Positions 47,301 to 54,949 of a stretch of 64,000 nucleotides of DNA are shown piece after piece. Each line of letters opens with the position of its first letter. The first letter of the stretch is position 1. Both the position numbers and the translations under genes were made by a program. The notes beneath the pieces were generated by a model. It saw only the letters and a list, made by a program, of their open reading frames with translations. It had not been told where the DNA came from and searched no databases. Source of the stretch: Diphasiastrum complanatum (Eukaryota; Streptophyta; Lycopodiopsida; Lycopodiales; Lycopodiaceae); assembly GCA_029204225.1 (NCBI GenBank), contig CM055098.1:10288746-10352745 (forward strand), written 5' to 3'.

Positions 47301-50300
47301 CAAGCCTTTTGTTAGAAAAAGTCACCCTCAAATCATTCCCAGTAGAGGAGCAGCCGCATTTTGAAGAAAGCAACGATGAATCAATTGACACAATAAAAGC
47401 TCCAGTGGCACAAGAACCTGAAGAATCAGGCCTTTCATTGCAGAAAGTCCACCTGACATCAATCTCAGTGGAGGAACTCGAAGAGCACTTACAGGTTGAA
47501 GAAGTCAATGATAAATCAATTAACACAATCAAAGCTCCAGTGGCATATGAAACTGAAGAATTAGGCCTTTTAGTAATGGCAGATGAACTCAAATCTATCC
47601 AGGTGGATGAACTCCAAGAGCAGCCACAGATAGACGAAGGGAATGATGAATCAATTAACACTCCAGTGGTACATGAACCTGAAAAATCGAGTCCTTTATT
47701 AAAAGAAGTCGACCTTGAATGCATGTCGGTGGATGAACTCCAAGAGCAGCCACAGATTGAAGAATCCAATAACGAATCAATCAGCATGATCAAAGCTCCC
47801 GTGGCACATGAACCTGAAGAATCAGGCCTTTCATTAAAAGAACAACCGAAAACAACTCCAGTGGATGAACTCCAAGAGCAGTCACAGGATGAAGAAGACC
47901 ATGATGAATCAATTAACCCTCCAGTGGCACATGTACCTGAAGATGAATCAACTAATACTCCAGTGGCACATGTACCTGAAGAAACAGGCCTTTTGTTTGA
48001 AGCAGTCGACCTGAAATCAATCCTAGCGGAAGAACTGCAACAGCAGCCACAAGCGGAAAAAGAAGATGACGAATCAATTGGTGCAATCAAGGCCCCGGTG
48101 GCATATGAACCGGAAGAGTCAGACCTCTCAATAAAAGAAGTCAACCTCAAATCAATCCTCATGGATGAACTCCAGGAGCAGCCACTAGCTGAAGAATGCA
48201 ATGATGAATTAATTCACAGACTAGTGCTACATGAACCTGAAGAATCAGGCCCTTCATTGAGAGAGGTCGATCTCAAATCAGTTTCAGTGAAACACCTCCA
48301 GGAAGAAGCCAATAATGAATCATTTGGGAGAATCACACATGAACCTGAAGAATCAGGCCTTTTGTTAGAAGAAGTCACCCTCAAATCATACCCAGTAGAT
48401 GAACTCCAGGAGCCGCCACATTTTGAAGAATGCAACGAAGAATCAATTAACACAATAAACGCTCCAGTGGCACAAGAACCTGAAGAATTAGGTCTTTCAT
48501 TGCAGAAAGTCCACCTGAAATCAATCCCAGTGGAGGAACTCCAAGAGCACCCACACGAAATCAAAGCTCCAGTGGCACATGAACCTGAAAAATTAGGCCT
48601 TTTAGAAAAGGCAGATGAACTCAAATCTATCCAGGTGCATGAACTCCAAGAGCAGCCACAGATGGAAGAAGGCAATGATGAATCAACTAACACTCCAGTG
48701 GCACATGAATCTGAAACATCGAGTCTTCTATTAAAAGATGTCGACCTCGAATGCATCCCGGTGGATGAACTCCAAGAGCCGCCCCAGGTTGAAGAATCAT
48801 TAGCACCTGAACCTGAAGAATCAGGCCTTTCATCAAAAGAAGTCGACCTCAAATCAATCGTGGTGGATGAACTTCCTGAGCAGACACAGGTTGAAAAAGG
48901 CAAGGATGAATCAATTCGCACTCGAGTGGCACATGAACCTGAAGAAGCAGGACTTTTATTGAGAGAAGTTGACCTGAAATTAATCCTGGTAGATGAACTT
49001 CAGGGGCACCCACAGGTTGAAGAAGCCAACAATGAATCAATTGAAACGATAATGGCAGATGAATTTGAAGAATCAGGCCCTTCACCAAAAGAAGTGGACC
49101 TGAAATTAACCCCGGTCGATGAATTCCAGGAGCAGCCATCTGTTGAAGAAGCAAATGATGAATCAATTGAAACAATAGTGGCAGATGAACCTGGAAAATC
49201 AGGCCCTTCATCAAAAGAAGTGGACCTGAAATTAACCCTGGTGGATGAACTCCAAAAGGAGCCATCCGTTGAAGAAGTTGCTGATGAATCAATAGACACA
49301 ATCAAAGCTGCAGTGGCAGTGGCACACGAATCCGAAGAATCAGGCGTTTCCTTAAAAGAAGTAGACCTGAAATCAATTCTGGTGGATGAACTCCCGGAGC
49401 AGCGACAGGTTGAAGAAGGCAACGATGAATCAGTTGACACAATAAAGGCTCCCGTGACACTTGAACCTGAAGAATCAGGGCATTTAACAAAAGAAGTCCA
49501 GCTCAAATCAATCCCGGGGGATGAACTCCCAAAGTGGCCACAAGTTGAAGAAGGTGATGATGAATTAATTGACACAATCAAAGCTCCAGAGGCACATGAA
49601 CCTGAAGAATCAGGCCCTTCAATAAGAGAAGTCAACCTCAAAGCAATTCCAGTGGATGAATTTCCTGAGCAGCCACAGGTGGAAGAAGATAATGATGAAC
49701 CCATTCACTCACTGGTGGTACATGAACTTGAAGAATTTGACCGTTCTATAAAAAAAGTAGACCTCAAATCAAGCCTGGTGGATGAATTCCAGGAGCCACA
49801 GGTTGACAAAGCCAATGACAGATCAATTCACACAATTGAAGCTCCAGTGGCACATGAATCTGAAGAGCCAGGGCAAGGGCAAGACCAATCAAATTACGCA
49901 GATGCAGAGTTTCTATCCAAAGATAACCAAAATGTAGGTCAAGTTGATCTCATGGAAAAAGAGGAGACAGAGTTCTATTGTGAATGCTTACATGACATTA
50001 TTGTCGAATCCTGCGAAGGGCTATGGTCAGCAAATCAAGCTAGTAGTCAAAGTGCCATTGAAGAATCTGGCAGAGGCTTCACAGAAGAAGAGCAAATCAC
50101 CAACTCATCAAAATTACACACAACAAGTGAAAAGCCAAGAGCTGACATACAAGTAACATCTGCAGATACAGATCTAGACGAACAGTTTGAGGATGCAGAG
50201 TATGCAATAAATGAGGACAAACAACCAACCTCAGAAGAAGAAGACCCTTTGATTGACTATGTCTCTACCAATAATCTCAGACTACTCGATAAAGATGAGC

Positions 50301-50851
50301 AGGAAGAGATTTTTGCAGAACGGGCTTTCGATCAACAGAGAGACATAGACATGTCTGATAGTGGAGGTCAAAATAACTCAGACAGAGAAGCAACAGCCCC
50401 AGACAACATAAAGGTAGGAGTGCTTAGAACTACTGAATTGAGCACAGCTTTAGTAACCCCTTGGGTTGCAGAGACAAAGTCAGAAGCTCCATTGTCATTA
50501 AAAAATGAATCTTCAGAGCTCTTGACAAAGGGCGATAAAAAACCAGCCATAGAATTGAAAGCTGAAAAGCAGGTATTGAATACAAAAGAAAAAACTTTGC
50601 TGCATTCTTTCAAGGTGGAAGGGGAAAAGGAAATAGGGGTGGAAAAAGTGCAGTCAGTGAAGCCTCGATCTCCCTCCACTAGTGCTTCCCAAAATATCAA
50701 AACTCAAGACAAAAGTAGACAGAAAGTCCCTATGCCAGAGAACACACAGAGTGCACAAATTGATTCCCAGAGGCAGCCGAACAAGCAAAGCCAAAATAAG
50801 AAGAAAAAGGGCAGAGGAGGCCGTCGAAAGGACAAACTAGGATGGTCTTGA
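41378..50851 (+). CDS. Giant acidic repeat protein, large exon
   Basis: One uninterrupted frame of 3157 codons from the acceptor at 41376-41377 to TGA at 50849-50851; with exon 1 about 3185 residues. Function unknown. Residues about 30-1100 are acidic low-complexity sequence with three degenerate ~170-residue repeats around LVDEHETxES and TEHVQEN (43.4-44.5 kb). Residues about 1100-2860 are roughly 42 repeats of ~43-45 residues built on APVAHEPEESGLSLKEVDL plus DELQEQPQVEE and NDESI. The C-terminus ends NKKKKGRGGRRKDKLGWS, sharply basic. No transmembrane segment, signal peptide or enzymatic motif is visible. The protein should be largely disordered. Names such as 'futsch-like' or 'neurofilament-like' often given to such proteins would only reflect composition. 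An open frame this long among dead transposons argues for selection on the coding sequence. Confidence 0.85.
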   Translation, partial: DHLQVLKKSDSLHNFEPMGEWTAKAQTNGVAEIKAQDEDQLSHEDDPDISIEASNKEKAVAEEKPIQDAEAAAYIGESTEEMQMICMLQGGSAKKFDQTEHEIVTQHEEKDNKSSRDGTSKREHEGEKQLIAEVLEQSHKDLHEVPKVKELEEEATVVSRGSGPDQMASDENSCGCTTQLKMETETEATDAHPLPDELKSKTAEVPEDPHKESSVVCKIEEAELIPVEHATETQEDPFAISTIEALDLQDPSELASDSIKDLSENVTDAILDDKTDLQAPKDKYTAYIIDQDKAFVTFRGTEETISLATTDIPCDQNPIELIEQEEAVASSAPMLSSKIEEHRNFTDSGAEPKLEAKIAVAEKNLVENLQPEFAIEKEAKEPGLLEDSLCPRVDKIKVELLEERERKDHASTLPEKDVVEFDSIIFNDTTSNNLDPECMTELIAEQLQVQSKEDEKLNEDSGQESQVAGAMTYNEYEIDPECKLATADIHNAQVDEDSTSFSSHDTELQVPKFPNGLEVKESRQVEVRNEESLTEHVQEKSQGITLEERIGELPLETDMVVATRDIQTDQDEDFQGSGLVYPQIKETIVRSESETPLKKKHEQAECEHETNLCNDEKLQSDNSGGEDRPHCTTSEKEYLTKLMPEQSESTLDEGQGEQQLKLDVVEATELDSSTGLQQEDKPYEVQEFHCENLRSSYLVDEHETVESIETDKGPSDLLLHTQSEETEKPTFCLANEHHHTGADEATLTEHVQENLENELEEEHRNLVLDLASVVDEASELAVTEALQESSASELLQSSQTIEESQNEQDGSSDVRSMSCEAHPVVTRVDLPEIEHTSVTSEVEALEPQEYGNLEQEQDLGSSILVDEHETEESMKPDTGTPDSLVLHAHIEARVEPILGLGDEFHPTGVNEEHLPEHVQDNQVNAPQEEQENLGLESAEDVFKSSEVGVVTEALQDSSTSELEHEKLHQDHENNWYNAQELQDEDSESSTLVDKYETEASLELGKADPDSILLQTEIQKLQPDLEELLDLGGVTEPLEESLTLQVLETKPIIGDGLTAPLLVQEDEKIGCEEEYKHEPEEVTLKSFPVDELQEQPHFEESNDESIDTIKAPVAQEPEELGLSLQKVHLKSIPVKELHEHPQVEEGNDKSSNIMKAPVAHEPSSGLSFKAVDLTSIPAEELQQQPQAEEDDDESIGAIKAPVAYEPEESDLSIKEVNLKFNMDEIQEQPLVEESNDELIHRLVLHEPEESGLSPKEVDLKSVSVKNLQEEANNESFGRIAHEPEESCLLLEKLTLKSFPVEQQPHFEESNDGSIHTIKAPVAQEPEESGLSSQKVHLTSISVEELEERLQVEEVNDKSINTIKAPVAHEPEALGLLVKADELKFIQVDELQEQLQVDEGNDESINTPVVHEHEKSSPLLQEVDLECMSVDELQGQPQVEESNNESISIIKAPVAHEPEESGLSLKEQLKTTPVDELQEQSQDEEDHDESINTPVAHVPEDESTNTPVAHVPEVSGLSFKAVDLKSILAEELQQQPQAEKEDDESIGAIKAPVGYEPEESDLSIKEVNLKSNLMDELQEQPLVEECNDELIHRLVLHEPEESGLSLREVDLKSVSEANNESFGRIAHEPEESGLLLEKVTLKSFPVEEQPHFEESNDESIDTIKAPVAQEPEESGLSLQKVHLTSISVEELEEHLQVEEVNDRSINTIKAPVAHEPEELGLLVKADELKSIQVDELQEQLQIDEGNDESINTPVVHEPEKSSPFLKEVDLECMSVDELQEQPQVEESTNESISMIKAPVAHEPEESGLSSKEQLKTTPVDELQEQSQDEEDHDESNNTPVAHVPKDESTNTPVAHVPEVSGLSFKAVDLKSILAEELQQQPQAEKEDDESIGAIKAPVAYEPEESDLSIKEVNLKSNLMDELQEQPLVEECNDELIHRLVLHEPEESGLSLREVDLKSVSEANNESFGRIAHEPEESSLLLEKVTLKSFPVEEQPHFEESNDESIDTIKAPVAQEPEESGLSLQKVHLTSISVEELEEHLQVEEVNDKSINTIKAPVAYETEELGLLVMADELKSIQVDELQEQPQIDEGNDESINTPVVHEPEKSSPLLKEVDLECMSVDELQEQPQIEESNNESISMIKAPVAHEPEESGLSLKEQPKTTPVDELQEQSQDEEDHDESINPPVAHVPEDESTNTPVAHVPEETGLLFEAVDLKSILAEELQQQPQAEKEDDESIGAIKAPVAYEPEESDLSIKEVNLKSILMDELQEQPLAEECNDELIHRLVLHEPEESGPSLREVDLKSVSVKHLQEEANNESFGRITHEPEESGLLLEEVTLKSYPVDELQEPPHFEECNEESINTINAPVAQEPEELGLSLQKVHLKSIPVEELQEHPHEIKAPVAHEPEKLGLLEKADELKSIQVHELQEQPQMEEGNDESTNTPVAHESETSSLLLKDVDLECIPVDELQEPPQVEESLAPEPEESGLSSKEVDLKSIVVDELPEQTQVEKGKDESIRTRVAHEPEEAGLLLREVDLKLILVDELQGHPQVEEANNESIETIMADEFEESGPSPKEVDLKLTPVDEFQEQPSVEEANDESIETIVADEPGKSGPSSKEVDLKLTLVDELQKEPSVEEVADESIDTIKAAVAVAHESEESGVSLKEVDLKSILVDELPEQRQVEEGNDESVDTIKAPVTLEPEESGHLTKEVQLKSIPGDELPKWPQVEEGDDELIDTIKAPEAHEPEESGPSIREVNLKAIPVDEFPEQPQVEEDNDEPIHSLVVHELEEFDRSIKKVDLKSSLVDEFQEPQVDKANDRSIHTIEAPVAHESEEPGQGQDQSNYADAEFLSKDNQNVGQVDLMEKEETEFYCECLHDIIVESCEGLWSANQASSQSAIEESGRGFTEEEQITNSSKLHTTSEKPRADIQVTSADTDLDEQFEDAEYAINEDKQPTSEEEDPLIDYVSTNNLRLLDKDEQEEIFAERAFDQQRDIDMSDSGGQNNSDREATAPDNIKVGVLRTTELSTALVTPWVAETKSEAPLSLKNESSELLTKGDKKPAIELKAEKQVLNTKEKTLLHSFKVEGEKEIGVEKVQSVKPRSPSTSASQNIKTQDKSRQKVPMPENTQSAQIDSQRQPNKQSQNKKKKGRGGRRKDKLGWS
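44590..49870 (+). repeat. Coding tandem repeat array, ~42 units of ~130 bp
   Basis: In-frame array inside the giant exon. Unit core: A-P-V-A-H-E-P-E-E-S-G-L-S, then a K-E-V-D-L-K-S-I block, V-D-E-L-Q-E-Q-P, and V-E-E-x-N-D-E-S-I. Flanking units (44.6-45.1 and 48.6-49.9 kb) are more diverged than central ones, the usual sign of recent homogenisation in the middle by unequal exchange. Confidence 0.95.
45092..48214 (+). repeat. Higher-order repeat, three full 1.03-1.05-kb units
   Basis: The array has a second period. Eight basic units form a block starting at His-Arg-Leu-Val-Leu-His-Glu: 45092-46144 (1053 bp), 46145-47179 (1035 bp), 47180-48214 (1035 bp), and a partial fourth from 48215. The 18-bp length difference of the first unit is a 6-residue segment (SVKNLQE region) that is also present in the fourth, so units 2 and 3 share a deletion. 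Units 2 and 3 differ at only a few residues. All period lengths are multiples of three, so the frame is kept. Confidence 0.95.
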
Positions 50852-51750
50852 AAACCAGCAACAGATCTTTCTCTTTCTTTTGTGCTCTGCTACAAATGTA
50901 CACATAGCTTTTAGTCTGTGCGTTCCTGCTATAGACTAGTCGAGATACATTTTGATCTAGGCGGAGTTAGCACTCGACAGTTTTCTATTCAGTTGTCTTC
51001 AATTTTAATTTCAAGTTTAGGTCTTTGTTTTGTATAACGGAGAGGCAACGTGCTCCCTTGAGAGAAAAAATCAGATATGTACTTGTTTTAGTTAAGTGCC
51101 ATTTCACTTTTCAGGTACCTACAAGACATTTAATAAATTTTCTTCTTTTTTCTCTCCCCACTATTGTTTCAAATTTTAACTTCCAGTTTGATCTCAAGAA
51201 TCGACAAGTCAAATTTTAATTTCATTGTGTTCAATTGGTAGTACACAAGACTTACACATACTGGGATCAGTGTATTTCCAGCTGCGCCTCACACGACAAT
51301 GTGGTGCCTGAGGGAAGTGAAGGCCTTGAGGATAGTATTGCTTGTAGCTTTCAAGGCCTCGATCACCCTCGGATGAAGGCAGCACATAATTACGCAGCTG
51401 CATAGGCAACTGTCACTGAGGGGGCTACCCCCATCCAAGGGTCTTTTGTGATTGAGAGGTGCGAGCACTAGCTCTTTCATAGCCTGGCCACATGTATCAT
51501 TGTTGGGTTGAACTTCTAGGAAGTCATTGAGATTTGGATGGGCTGCGGGCACATCCAGAACTGGGCCTAGCTTATGGATGTCCAAACATGTTGTTCCTAG
51601 ATGTGCACAATATCTAGAAACTGACTTAACTAGAATTAGATCCTGAAGTAGAAAAATGCCAAAAAATCTCTCACTTGTCACATGTGAAAAACTCTGAAAA
51701 ACCATAGTAGTTAAGGGACATCCTGGAAGTGCAAGCCCATGACAGTGTAT
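50852..51750 (+). other. 3' flank of the giant gene
   Basis: Contains the likely 3' UTR; no canonical aataaa was found close to the stop, though aataaatttt occurs at about 51131. A 138-codon minus-strand frame at 51289-51705 has ordinary-looking composition but no recognisable domain and is not called as a gene. Confidence 0.45.
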
Positions 51751-51751
51751 A

Positions 51752-51865
51752 TGTTCAATGATGCTTCCACTTCCAAAAGTGGAGTTTGACTGACAGCTTC
51801 AGTGCATGTGTTCAATGATGCTTCCACTTCCAAAAGTGGAGGTTGACTGACAGCTTCAGAAGATT
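51752..51865. repeat. 57-bp tandem duplication
   Basis: Two units (51752-51808 and 51809-51865) start tgttcaatgatgcttcc and share cttccaaaagtggag; they are almost identical. Confidence 0.9.
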
Positions 51866-51925
51866 GTGTCATCTTACATTTACTTAGGTGTGCTTTTCAC
51901 TAGTCCCATACTTGGTATGAGATAG

Positions 51926-52229
51926 GCAATTACTACTAAACTTAGGAAGTGACACGCTTTCCTTGTCCAGCTAGAGAGGTTATGTTTCCAGAAGTTTATT
52001 CAAGATGCACCGAGTAAGTGTCAGCTTTTTATGATATCATTACTCGCATAGCCTTATATGCAACAAAGGCATGGTAGGCAACCAGTACTAAACTTAGGAA
52101 GGGACATGCTTCCCTTGTCCAACTAGAGAGGTTCTGCTTCCAGAAGTTTATTCAAGATGCACCGAGTAAGTGTCAGCTTTTTATGCTACCATTACTCGCA
52201 TAGTCTTCTATGCAACAAAGGCGTGGTGT
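51926..52229. repeat. 152-bp tandem duplication
   Basis: Units 51926-52077 and 52078-52229 share actaaacttaggaag, gaagtttattcaagatgcac and cgagtaagtgtcagcttt with about 10 percent differences. This is a local segmental duplication independent of the 57-bp one beside it. Confidence 0.9.
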
Positions 52230-52599
52230 GCATGTGTCTCCTTGTCTGATTGATCCAATATCTCACACCTGCACATTACCATGTTATCAGACATGATATG
52301 AGCTAAGCCCTCTATCCCACATCAGGTTATTTTGGCAGAGTTTGTAGCTTGACCTTTATAGCTCCAGATTTCAGAGAATCACATACATGCAAAGAGTCAG
52401 GATGTTTCTAGACACTAAGCAGAGATATACACATGCATAATCACCTCATCTCAACATCTTCATAGTCAAGGTCATCGGCTTTTGTGGTTTTCCCAAGCCT
52501 CACACCTACTTGATAAACTGGCATCTCTATCATAGCTCTTCTATCAAGTACCTATGATTACATTAGATGAGTCTATATACAAAGCATATCTTGGTCCAG

Positions 52600-52880
52600 C
52601 ATCTCTGCATGGTAGGGCCAGACCTGACTACTATCGAACTCACTTCTTAGAGTTGCATGCAGCGAGGTCTCTGGTCCTACCATGCGATCTTTGGGACAGC
52701 TTCGAGTTGCATCACACCAACTTGTAGTTGAGACTCGACACTTCCTAGGAATTCCGAGAGAGGAGTGGATTTGTCAATTATGTTCCTTAGGTGAGGTGGA
52801 GTCCGAGAATCGCTTCATATTCAGATGCCCAATCTACTATGAGATCAGAGGGAGGAACTACTACCTATTCTGAGACATGC
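52600..52880 (+). pseudogene. LINE-type C-terminal zinc motif fragment
   Basis: The frame from 52682 reads GIPREEWICQLCSLGEVESE and NRFIFRCPIYYEIRGR. The C-X2-C followed by E-N-R-F-x-F-x-C resembles the zinc motif (usual C-X2-C...E-x-H-F-x-F-x-C) found at the C-terminus of non-LTR retrotransposon polyproteins. The usual His is Arg here. The upstream LRVASHQLVVETRHF also fits. No RT domain could be read nearby, so this is a 3' remnant. Confidence 0.55.
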
Positions 52881-54034
52881 TTGTTATGTGGAGATATTTT
52901 ATGGCTTATGAGGATCCAAGATGTGCTGCACTCATGATATGGGAGATGTTGTTACTATGATAGGATTTATGTCAGCCAGATCAACAAAGTCACTAGGATA
53001 CGCAATTCTAGATCACAACCTTCTTCTCTAGGAGATCACAAACGGATTCAAAGTCAGTCGACCACACTCCTACACGTAGAGATCAGAGGTGACGTATCAT
53101 TGAGCGTCATGTTGAAGTTAGAGCTACCTATCCTGCCAAATGCACATTACATAGATGGTCCTCTTCGATATCAACATCCCTCAAATATACCTACAACAAC
53201 CACCTCTATTGCATCCTTTCTCAGTAGCAACAGAGCACGATGACATGTTATACCATTTCACCTTTTCACCACTTTTTAGTACTTTGTAGATGGGACATAG
53301 TTTTAGTGCTTAGCTCTGTATGTATTTTCTTTACTGTTTTGATACCACAAAACAGCTGTAAATACTAATTACAAAAAATTGAAACATCAAAGTTCAATCT
53401 CACAATATTTTGCTTTTCTAAATTTCTATAATTATGTAGCGACCGTGCAGCAGAAAGACCAAATATCCTAAAGAAAATATTGTATTGAAACCTTCTCTGA
53501 ATCGTAAGTTTGTTGAAGGACTGTTTGAAACTAAAACAGCTTATGAAAAATGAAATATACAGTGTAATACACATAGAATTTATGAGTTCATTCCCCAAAA
53601 CACATTCCATTTGAAACTGTGAAACAGAGAAAGATGCAGTATAAAACAAGGACCAGTTGCGTTGAGCAAGTAATCTGAATTCAAAGCACGAGCCACTACA
53701 GTAAGATTGTGGACTCTCGGTAAGGCAAACTGCAGAACTAGTATGATGAACTGCCACACTACTATAAGATATATGTATACAAAATAGACCCACCATTGTT
53801 ATGGAGGGATCTGGGGGCTTCACCCATTTAAGAATTGACGAAGATATTATAGGGAAAAACTTTACATGTCTGGTAACCCTAACTAGATATGCCAGTGCTA
53901 TATAAAACAGGCAGTTGCATAAACTGTTTCGTAGCATTAAGAATTACATGAAAAACAATATTGACCCGTAACGAGACAACGATTTACAGGTGTAAATTGG
54001 AAACAAAGGAATAAGTGAGATATCGGCCACAAAC
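52881..54034. other. Unassigned; possible intron of the TRAPPC4-like gene
   Basis: A 190-codon minus-strand frame at 53365-53937 has no recognisable motif. If the exon at 54035-54204 belongs to a living gene, this would be the start of the following intron, but no downstream TRAPPC4 exon was found here. Confidence 0.45.
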
Positions 54035-54204
54035 CTGTCAGATAATGAAAACAGTGGAGATCAAAAGTGTCATCCTCCAAGAGCTCAATTCCTATCCATC
54101 CCACAGTTGGCGAAAGTTGGTGTGATATGGCATGCATTGAATGCCACAGGCTTGCCAACCTTAGACTGTCATTTGTATTAAGCTTCCCGGTTGATCCATA
54201 GTCC
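54035..54204 (-). CDS. TRAPPC4: TRAPPC4/TRS23-like internal exon
   Basis: A 170-bp minus-strand exon with canonical signals: acceptor ttgtttagcttttcag and donor ctgacag|gtttgt. It encodes DYGSTGKLNTNDSLRLASLW, HSMHAISHQLSPTVGWIGIE and LLEDDTFDLHCFHYLT without any stop. This matches, as I recall it, the central part of plant TRAPPC4 (yeast Trs23), a core subunit of the TRAPP tethering complex that acts as a Rab exchange factor at the Golgi. Start is phase 2 and end phase 1, so flanking exons are needed. Neither the N-terminal exon nor the one for the TKFFVV-type continuation was found in the window. It is either a gene with very long introns or an isolated exon fragment. Confidence 0.75.
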
Positions 54205-54339
54205 CTGAAAAGCTAAACAAATCAGATTATTAACGTGAACAAGAGCAAAATTCATTACTGCCATGATTTCTATTCCTTTTGATTACTGCAAAGTTTGCAA
54301 ACAGGAAAGCAATTTTGCTCTTGTTCATGTTAATTCCTC

Positions 54340-54780
54340 CTTTTTTTTTTTTTTTTTGGCTGTTCCACCACGTTAAAGGCCTTCAGCCGATGCGAAAGGC
54401 GGCCGGCCATTCCCACGGTGGAACAACCTTCCTCGATGTGAAAACTCTTTTTATTTTTTTATTTTTTTAACCTAATTTTTTGCCATAAATTCTTTTTACA
54501 TGCACCTTCTGCGCGAAAGTTCACCTAAATTTTTTTTTACATGCATCTTTCGCATCCTGAAAGGTGCACGTAAAATTTTTTGAACAAACAAAAAAGAAAC
54601 GGAGGCGCACAGATTACGTTCTGTCAGGCGCATCCATTTCCTTCATAAAAATGTTAAAAATGATTTTACGTGCGGTGAAAGGCCCCCATCGAGGCCTTCT
54701 GTGCATGGAGGGCCCTTGCCCAAGGGTGGGAGGCCGACCTGCACGGAAGGCCCGAGGCCCTCGGGCCTTACATGACATAA
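54340..54780. repeat. Foldback-rich, GC-rich segment
   Basis: It starts with a T-run and a near-palindrome tgttccacc...ggtggaaca (about 54360-54424). It contains the inverted pair ttttacatgcacctt (54494-54508) and aaggtgcacgtaaaa (54561-54575), one mismatch apart, and continues into a markedly GC-rich stretch (54675-54770). Probably a small non-autonomous DNA element; its ends were not fixed. Confidence 0.5.
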
Positions 54781-54949
54781 TGATAGGTGTGAGGGTGAAG
54801 AGAGAAAATGCTCAGGTGGAGAGAGAATGGCAATTTCGGAGGAGAGAGAATGGTGGAAGCAATGGCCCCCCTGAGCACATTCCAAATGCAAATGGCATTC
54901 AAGTATTACTTGCAAAAGTTTCTGAAAAATTTCTTGGACGATCTTTGTG

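Noticed and set aside
45316-48921. Long minus-strand open frames (up to 340 codons) opposite the giant exon, with Ser/Cys-rich products
   Set aside because: They repeat with the same 1035-bp period and exist because the sense repeat uses few codons whose complements are stops. The products (SSTCGCSWSSST-like) are the reverse reading of Glu/Asp/Gln-rich repeats. Treated as shadows.
51289-51705. 138-codon minus-strand frame with ordinary composition
   Set aside because: No known motif, no splice context and no paralogue in the window. Left as unassigned.
53365-53937. 190-codon minus-strand frame downstream of the TRAPPC4-like exon
   Set aside because: Checked for the expected TRAPPC4 continuation (TKFFVV-type); it is not there. 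The product is hydrophobic and Phe/Ser-rich, as expected for AT-rich non-coding DNA.
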